DNA from: CBDAPI01 sp964565865
GTDB lineage: Bacteria > Acidobacteriota > UBA6911 > RPQK01 > CBDAPI01
Direction of reading: 5' to 3'
DNA length: 10,251 bases
Assembly: GCA_964565865.1 (NCBI GenBank)
Contig: CAZMGM010000054.1
Span: forward strand, 1 to 10,251
The notes under the pieces are model-generated. The model was not told the origin of the DNA, ran no database searches, and saw only the letters and a list, made by a program, of their open reading frames with translations. Below, piece by piece: positions 6,059 to 10,251 of the stretch; the stretch's first letter is position 1, and the number at the start of each line of letters is the position of its first letter. Position numbers and translations under genes: made by a program.

Positions 6059-6993
6059 TCAGCGTGCTTCTCCCCGCTGGCAGTCCGGAAACCTGTCACC
6101 CGATAACCAGTACGCGGAGCCTGGAGTCCTTTCCAGTAGCCAATATGCCACTCAGGGACTTCCTGGCCAGCCGGCTGGAAACGCAAGGACTCGAAGTAGG
6201 ACAGGCGCCTCACCCAGGACCACTCTCGCTCTATCTGGTGGCGGATACCTGGTTGTCTGACGGATCCATTCGGCAGCTTTTCCAGACGCGCTCCCCCAGC
6301 GTGATCAAGGATACCAACGGTCACCCGCTGGCCTGGGTTGGCAAATCCACCAGTCCGCCGGAAGATGCAATCTCTCTAGAACTGGACGGTAATAGTTTTC
6401 GAATCCTCTTCCCCTGGGATCTCCTCAGGGTCAACGAGATGGCCGTCGAACAAACCCTCGGAAATGGTCTCTTAGGAAATGCTCCTCCCGGTACAGAGAT
6501 CGATGGTCGCCTGAGAGTTGGTCACGGGACACGGCTGCTGCCCGGAGTCTATGTAGACGGCGACGTCATCATAGGGGAGCATTGCACGATCGGTCCCAAT
6601 TGTTACCTTCGGGGGCGGACCTCAATCGGGGACGGTTGCAAAATTGGCCAGGCTGTCGAAATCAAGAACAGCGTCATCCTAGCGGGAACCACGATTGGCC
6701 ATCTCAGCTACTGCGGTGATTCGATTGTCTGTGAGAACGTCAACTTTGGTGCCGGGACAATCACCGCCAACTTCCGTCACGACGGCCAGAACCATCAGTC
6801 GATGGTGCAGGGCAGATTGACCGATACCGGCCGGCGTAAATTTGGGTCTGTCGTCGGAGATGGCGTTCACACGGGAATCCATACCAGCATTTACCCGGGT
6901 CGTAAGCTTTGGCCGCAGGCCAGCACTAGACCGGGAGAGATTGTCCGTTATGACGTCCAGACCACCGACGGGGACCCGTCTCAGTATCCATAA
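6055..6993 (+). CDS. GlmU-like left-handed beta-helix glucosamine-1-phosphate acetyltransferase
   Basis: A 312-residue protein. The C-terminal half (about 150-305) has the hexapeptide repeats of a left-handed beta-helix and is closest, by eye, to the C-terminal domain of archaeal bifunctional sugar-phosphate nucleotidylyl/acetyltransferases (GPNCYLRG, AVEIKNS, HLSYCGDS, NVNFGAGTITAN, DTGRRKFG). With a constant offset of 147, the E. coli GlmU acetyltransferase residues R333, E349, K351, H363, Y366 and N377 correspond to Arg186, Glu202, Lys204, His216, Tyr219 and Asn230, all conserved. The N-terminal half (1-140) lacks the GxGxR uridylyltransferase signature. It instead resembles the alternative bacterial GlmU family (HPITSTRSLESFPV near residue 15 and PWDLLRVNEMAV near 120), but is shorter. 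The expected role is N-acetylation of the glucosamine-1-phosphate made by GlmM. Whether it also forms UDP-GlcNAc is doubtful. Confidence 0.8.
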   Translation: MISVLLPAGSPETCHPITSTRSLESFPVANMPLRDFLASRLETQGLEVGQAPHPGPLSLYLVADTWLSDGSIRQLFQTRSPSVIKDTNGHPLAWVGKSTSPPEDAISLELDGNSFRILFPWDLLRVNEMAVEQTLGNGLLGNAPPGTEIDGRLRVGHGTRLLPGVYVDGDVIIGEHCTIGPNCYLRGRTSIGDGCKIGQAVEIKNSVILAGTTIGHLSYCGDSIVCENVNFGAGTITANFRHDGQNHQSMVQGRLTDTGRRKFGSVVGDGVHTGIHTSIYPGRKLWPQASTRPGEIVRYDVQTTDGDPSQYP

Positions 6994-7069
6994 CTCCCCG
7001 GGGCATTGGCAGAGAGATAGCGGCCTTTATTGAGAAACTGACGACTCACGAACCTGACAGCGTGAAGAA

Positions 7070-7085
7070 GCCGGAATGCCGGAAT
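7070..7085. repeat. Tandem duplication of GCCGGAAT
   Basis: Two perfect adjacent copies of an 8-base unit (7070-7077 and 7078-7085) in non-coding DNA. It is short and may be chance or a small slippage duplication. Confidence 0.6.
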
Positions 7086-7152
7086 AGCTTTCCTGGAAAC
7101 CGATCGAAGTGGGGATCCTTGACTTCAGCGATGGACGCGATTTCCTGCAGTG

Positions 7153-7190
7153 ACAGGTGGTACCAGTCAAAAAGGAACTGTACAGGTGGT
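7153..7190. repeat. Direct repeat ACAGGTGGT
   Basis: Perfect 9-base copies at 7153-7161 and 7182-7190 on the same strand, 29 bases apart, in the gene-free convergent region. No function is known. Confidence 0.4.
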
Positions 7191-7325
7191 CTTGTGGGTA
7201 TCCTGGACGAGGAGGGCTTCGACGTAGTCCGGGGAGATGAAGTCATCTGACAAAACGCAGCTCGCTGTAAGAAATAGCAGGCATTGGAGTACACTCTTGA
7301 GCCGTGCTACATTCCTACGGACGTG

Positions 7326-7760
7326 CTAGCCCCCGGGCCCATCCGCAGTGAAGTAGGCTTCCAGGGAATTGAGTTGATCCACCAGGTCTTCAATGTGATG
7401 TTGCAGCAGGTTTCGAATGGAAGCCAACCCGATGAGATCATGATCAGCATCGACGATGGGTAGATGTCGGATGTGCATCCGGACCATGAGTTCGAGCGCG
7501 TCTCCACTTTCCATGTCGTCTCCGACTTGCTCGGGATCCGTTGTCATGACCGCAGACACCAGGGTTTGTATCGGATCCTTGTCCTCCGCCACAACATGCA
7601 GCATCACGTCTCGCTCGGAAAAGATCCCGACCAGCTGTTCGTCCTCCAGCACGGCGGCTGCTCCCACTCGAACCCTTCGCATGTCTCGAACTGCTTCAGC
7701 TACTGTGTGAGTGGCTGAGACAATGGGTGGAGGTACCTGGGCAAGCTTGATAACTTTCAT
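7326..7760 (-). CDS. Two-CBS-domain protein
   Basis: A 144-residue cytoplasmic protein made almost entirely of a CBS pair (Bateman module): CBS1 about residues 8-60 (GAAAVLEDEQLVGIFSERDV) and CBS2 about 70-124 (VMTTDP, HIRHLPIVDADHDLIGLASIRNL). A short helix follows at 124-137. Such stand-alone modules bind adenine nucleotides and sense energy state or regulate partner proteins; the partner here is unknown. ATG 7760 is preceded only by a weak GGAA motif. It lies 121 bases downstream of the sigma factor gene on the same strand, so it may be read from the sigma factor transcript or from its own promoter. A -10-like TAGAAT (7796 to 7791, - strand) is present without a good -35. Confidence 0.9.
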   Translation of the reverse strand: MKVIKLAQVPPPIVSATHTVAEAVRDMRRVRVGAAAVLEDEQLVGIFSERDVMLHVVAEDKDPIQTLVSAVMTTDPEQVGDDMESGDALELMVRMHIRHLPIVDADHDLIGLASIRNLLQHHIEDLVDQLNSLEAYFTADGPGG

Positions 7761-7881
7761 TTGAAATTCCGGAAGACTCTTTGCCTTTGGATTCTATCAT
7801 CACTTGGCCAGAGCCAGGCAGACGAGACGGGAGGACAATTCACCTCCAAGGTACTCGAGGAGCCTTTTAATCCTTGGCTGC

Positions 7882-9582
7882 TCATGCGGGAGGAGGCGAG
7901 TCTCCCTCTGATGGATTCGGAAACCTGGTTCGTTCTTTCCCGAACGACAGATAGCGCAGTTTCCGCAGCGCTTTGTCCTGGATCTGGCGGATCCGCTCCC
8001 GCGTCACGGAAAACCGCCGGCCAACCTCTTCGAGTGTACATTCGATGCCGTCGTCTATCCCGTAGCGCATTCGAAGAATCTGTTCTTCTCTGGGAGTGAG
8101 ATTCTGCAGCATGGCAGAGGTCTGCTCTTTCAGATCGATCCCGATCGTCAATTCAGCCGGTGAGATGGCCAGCCGATCTTCCACCAGGCTCCCCAGGTGA
8201 CTATCCTGGTCTTCTCCGATCGGTGTTTCCAGCGAAATCGTCTGTTGAGCAACCTTCAAAGCCTGTCGAACCTGGCCCAACGGAAGTCCAGTCTCGTGAG
8301 CCAGTTCTTCCAGAGTTGGATCACGCCCTCTCTGCTGCAGAAGAGCACGTGAGGTCTGGATGAGCTTATTGACCCGTTCCGTCATATGGACGGGTAGTCG
8401 GATCGTACGGGACTGGTCAGCAATTGCGCGCGTGATGGCTTGACGAATCCACCAGTGGGCATAGGTCGAGAACTTGTAGCCTCGTCGATAGTCGAATTTG
8501 TCGACTGCTCTCATCAGCCCGATGTTACCTTCTTGAATGAGATCTAGAAAAAGCACTCCCCGTCTGGCATATTTCTTTGCGATCGAGACCACCAGCCGCA
8601 GATTGGCTTCAACCAGCTCTTTCTTGGCGATGTCCTCCTCGAGTTCAAATCGCTTGATGGTCGCCAGGGTGCGTTTGATCTCCGCGGGGCTGGTCTGGAT
8701 CTTCTCATCAATCTCCAGCATCTCCTGTTCGATCTGCTGGAGCCGTTTTTTCACCTGGTCTGCTTTCAAAATCGGCAAAGGAGAATTTTCCTGCTTAAGA
8801 AGCTTTTTTCGTTCCCGCTCGAGCGCCCAGACTCTGTCGACGGCAACACGAATCACACTCACCAGCGCTGCCTGAACCTGAGGTGTCAGACCAAGCAAGC
8901 GGATGTGGCGAGAGATAGGCATCCGGTAACAGGCCAGCTGAGCAAGCAGTTCCTTGTACTCGGGTGACCCCTGCTTGGCCTTGCGCAGCAGCAGTCGGGT
9001 TTTACTGGTCTTGGCATGCAGTTTCCGGACTTTGGCAATCCTCTCATGAGTCTCCGCAAGGCGGGTCGCCAGAACCTCGTCCGTCAGCTCATCCTTGCTG
9101 AAGCTGACCAGCTTTGTAATCTGAATTCTTCCGTCCTGTAGATCCCGATCATAATCTAGAATTCTGGCAATCGCGAGCGGGCTCCGGGAGACCGTTTTGA
9201 GAGCATTGATCTGGGCTTTTTCAATACGCTTGGCGAGCTCTATTTCAGCTTCACGGGTCAGGAGTGGAACCGTCCCCATCTCGCGCATGTATAGTCTGAC
9301 GGGATCGTCTGTTTTTCCGGGATCTTCGAACTCTGGCTTTGACTTCTTGCCACCGTTCACATTTTTCTTTCGGGCTTTCCTCCGGCCCAGCTCAGGCTGC
9401 AGCTCACCGTCGCGCACATCAACCCCAGCAGCACCGAGTAGGAGGAAAATTTGGTCGAGATTGTTGGAGAGCAGATACTTCTCCGGAAGAGAGTGCTTCA
9501 CTTCATCCCCGGAAAGATAGCCCTTTTCCTTACCGCGAATGATCAATTCTTCCAGGACATCGTATTCGTCTTGTCCGGACAA
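7882..9582 (-). CDS. rpoD: Primary sigma factor (sigma70/RpoD)
   Basis: A 566-residue housekeeping sigma factor that directs RNA polymerase to -10/-35 promoters. Region 1.1 is present (about 9-58, RGKEKGYLSGDEV), which marks group 1. Region 1.2 lies at 91-122 (DDPVRLYMREMG). A charged, helical non-conserved region spans about 125-310. Region 2 lies at 312-400 (NLRLVVSIAKKYARRG, FLDLIQEGNIGLMRAVDKF, FSTYAHWWIRQAITRAIADQ), region 3 at 401-470 and region 4 at 495-543 (LTPREEQILRMRYG, TLEEVG, VTRERIRQIQ). The -10 contact residues equivalent to E. coli Q437 and T440 are kept (Gln381, Thr384). His376 replaces the usual Thr before WW. The C-terminus has a proline-rich tail of about 20 residues. The start is TTG 9582, with GGAAGG/AAGG purines just upstream and no in-frame ATG or GTG before it. 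Confidence 0.95.
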   Translation of the reverse strand: MSGQDEYDVLEELIIRGKEKGYLSGDEVKHSLPEKYLLSNNLDQIFLLLGAAGVDVRDGELQPELGRRKARKKNVNGGKKSKPEFEDPGKTDDPVRLYMREMGTVPLLTREAEIELAKRIEKAQINALKTVSRSPLAIARILDYDRDLQDGRIQITKLVSFSKDELTDEVLATRLAETHERIAKVRKLHAKTSKTRLLLRKAKQGSPEYKELLAQLACYRMPISRHIRLLGLTPQVQAALVSVIRVAVDRVWALERERKKLLKQENSPLPILKADQVKKRLQQIEQEMLEIDEKIQTSPAEIKRTLATIKRFELEEDIAKKELVEANLRLVVSIAKKYARRGVLFLDLIQEGNIGLMRAVDKFDYRRGYKFSTYAHWWIRQAITRAIADQSRTIRLPVHMTERVNKLIQTSRALLQQRGRDPTLEELAHETGLPLGQVRQALKVAQQTISLETPIGEDQDSHLGSLVEDRLAISPAELTIGIDLKEQTSAMLQNLTPREEQILRMRYGIDDGIECTLEEVGRRFSVTRERIRQIQDKALRKLRYLSFGKERTRFPNPSEGDSPPPA

Positions 9583-9595
9583 ACCGCCTTCCCTT

Positions 9596-9613
9596 CCGTG
9601 TCAGGGGACACAG
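9596..9613 (-). promoter_or_regulatory. Small hairpin before the sigma factor start
   Basis: On the - strand, CTGTGTC and GACACGG form a 7-bp stem (one T-G wobble) with a CCCT tetraloop. It ends immediately before the purine-rich ribosome-binding region (GGAAGGGAAGG) of the TTG start. It could tune initiation or mRNA stability; chance is also possible. Confidence 0.35.
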
Positions 9614-9674
9614 GCCCAAGTGGGAGGATATGAAAGAGCCCAGTGTAACCCAGAATCCGTGCCGAGGTCGCCTC

Positions 9675-9720
9675 AATTGGGCAAAAGGGTGCGGGTAAAC
9701 CCGGCACCCCTTCACCAATT
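9675..9720 (-). terminator. Rho-independent terminator after the RRM gene
   Basis: On the - strand, GGGTGC and GCACCC enclose a further GGG/CCC pair with one bulged base and a 4-base loop. The stem is followed by TTTT, part of which can pair with AAG on the other side. An outer arm, AATTGG/CCAATT (9675-9680 and 9715-9720), nests around it. The structure begins 17 bases after the RRM protein stop, so the RRM message probably ends here and the sigma factor gene needs its own promoter. Confidence 0.75.
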
Positions 9721-9736
9721 TCAGCAGCGCTGGCGA

Positions 9737-10075
9737 TTACCAGCGGTTTCTTCCGCCGCCGCCGCCGCCGCCGCCGCGGCCGCCGCCGCCGCCGCCGCCA
9801 CCATAGCCACCGCCAGATCTCTTTTCACGGGGCCTGGCCTCGTTCACAACCAGGGTTCTGCCCTCGAGGTCAGAATTGTTCAGCTTCTCAGCGGCTGCCT
9901 CGGCTTCCTCCTGGCTACTCATCTCGACAAAACCGAACCCTTTTGAGCGGCCGGTCATCCGGTCGGTGATCACCCGGGCCGACTCAACGGTCCCGTGTTC
10001 TGAGAAGAGATCCTCCAGTTCGTCCTCGGTAGTCGCGTACGGTAGTCCACCTACATATAGTTTATTGCTGTTCAT
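9737..10075 (-). CDS. Glycine-rich RRM RNA-binding protein
   Basis: A 112-residue protein with one RNA recognition motif (about 4-80) and a C-terminal Gly/Arg tail. RNP2 is LYVGGL (6-11) and RNP1 is KGFGFVEM (45-52), with the aromatic residues that stack on RNA bases present (Tyr7, Phe47, Phe49). The tail (88-112) has two blocks of eight glycines separated by a single Arg and ends NRW. This layout matches bacterial and plant small glycine-rich RNA-binding proteins, often linked to cold or stress responses; the actual RNA targets are unknown. ATG 10075 follows a strong GGAGGAG ribosome-binding site. The gene is monocistronic if the terminator at 9675-9720 works. Confidence 0.95.
   Translation of the reverse strand: MNSNKLYVGGLPYATTEDELEDLFSEHGTVESARVITDRMTGRSKGFGFVEMSSQEEAEAAAEKLNNSDLEGRTLVVNEARPREKRSGGGYGGGGGGGGRGGGGGGGGRNRW
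9752..9802. repeat. GCC/GGC trinucleotide repeat coding for the glycine tail
   Basis: On the + strand, two perfect runs of seven GCC units (9755-9775 and 9779-9799) flank one GCG (9776-9778), with TCC and ACC at the ends. On the coding strand the units are GGC glycine codons interrupted by one CGC arginine codon. Near-uniform codon choice makes the tract prone to in-frame expansion or contraction. Confidence 0.9.
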
Positions 10076-10097
10076 GTTCTCCTCCAGAAGAACTCAT
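10062..10097 (-). other. Possible upstream ORF overlapping the RRM gene start
   Basis: An ATG at 10097 (- strand), 22 bases before the RRM start and in another frame, opens an 11-codon frame (MSSSGGEHEQQ) that ends in TAA just inside the RRM gene. GGGAAG four bases upstream could serve as its ribosome-binding site. Its sequence is the RRM Shine-Dalgarno region itself, so coding by chance is quite possible. Confidence 0.2.
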
Positions 10098-10159
10098 TGG
10101 TCTTCCCTTCGCGATACCTTCCTCCGCAAAAACACGAGGGACAGGCACTTCACCGTGAT

Positions 10160-10165
10160 CCTATA
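10160..10165 (-). promoter_or_regulatory. Possible -10 element of the RRM gene
   Basis: On the - strand the hexamer TATAGG lies about 85 bases before the RRM start. No convincing -35 was found. If used, it would leave a long leader, as is common for cold-regulated genes. The rest of 10076-10251 shows no gene. Confidence 0.25.
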
Positions 10166-10251
10166 CTCTTGAGTTTGGTTGGGGTTTTCTTCGCTATGGT
10201 GAGACAGTCCAGGTCTTCTGTTCGGTTTTCCAAGCTTCTTCAGGAGACCTC

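Larger units (their letters stand above)
6994..7325. other. Convergent intergenic region without a convincing gene
   Basis: 332 bases between the + strand amino-sugar genes and the - strand CBS gene. Short frames exist on both strands (about 62 and 82 codons) but show no family character and overlap each other. Small repeats are present: a tandem 8-mer GCCGGAAT at 7070-7085, a 9-mer ACAGGTGGT at 7153 and 7182, a 7-mer CGTGCTA at 7303 and 7322, and a dyad AGATGA-AG-TCATCT at 7235-7248. No clear bidirectional terminator was found, although one is expected here. Confidence 0.55.

Noticed and set aside
7235..7248. AGATGA-AG-TCATCT dyad as a terminator
   Set aside because: The loop is too short, the stem is AT-rich and weak, and there is no T-run on either strand.
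7046..7294. 82-codon - strand frame in the convergent region
   Set aside because: Ser/Pro/Thr-rich composition without motifs, no ribosome-binding site noticed, and an equally poor frame on the other strand. Kept only as a possibility in the gap entry.
9539..9946. 135-codon + strand frame with a long alanine run
   Set aside because: The alanine run is the GCC repeat read on the wrong strand; the RRM protein on the - strand explains the DNA.

Overview
The window looks like a piece of a moderately GC-rich bacterial chromosome. It carries housekeeping genes (glmM, a primary sigma factor) next to a periplasmic quinoprotein/cytochrome c pair and a B12-type radical SAM enzyme. The pairing of a PQQ dehydrogenase with a diheme cytochrome whose first heme site is CX4CH resembles what I recall from Acidobacteriota. 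That assignment rests on protein style alone and is tentative. I saw no insertion sequence, phage gene, CRISPR array, tRNA or rRNA.

Layout. The left two thirds read on the + strand: (1) a PQQ-dependent alcohol dehydrogenase-like protein (179-1867) overlapping a diheme cytochrome c (1864-2643), which together look like a periplasmic oxidation module; (2) after a 306-base gap with promoter-like and hairpin elements, a B12-binding-domain radical SAM protein (2950-4515); (3) after a 190-base leader region, glmM (4706-6058) overlapping a GlmU-like left-handed beta-helix acetyltransferase (6055-6993), a likely two-gene amino-sugar operon on the way to UDP-GlcNAc. The right third reads on the - strand: a glycine-rich RRM RNA-binding protein (9737-10075), a candidate terminator, a primary sigma factor (7882-9582) and a two-CBS-domain protein (7326-7760). 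The two blocks converge on a 332-base stretch (6994-7325) in which I find no convincing gene.

How the genes fit. The quinoprotein should oxidise an alcohol or similar substrate in the periplasm and pass electrons to the cytochrome. Its catalytic Asp is followed two residues later by a second Asp, the signature of lanthanide-dependent enzymes. GlmM makes glucosamine-1-phosphate, and the next gene keeps all the acetyltransferase catalytic residues of GlmU while its N-terminal half lacks the classical uridylyltransferase signature. The RRM protein, sigma factor and CBS protein are regulatory or housekeeping genes with no obvious link to the first block.

Most unusual points: the metal-site combination of the quinoprotein, the two non-standard heme sites of its cytochrome, the archaeal-looking acetyltransferase with a reduced N-terminal half, and a perfect hairpin touching the ribosome-binding region of glmM.
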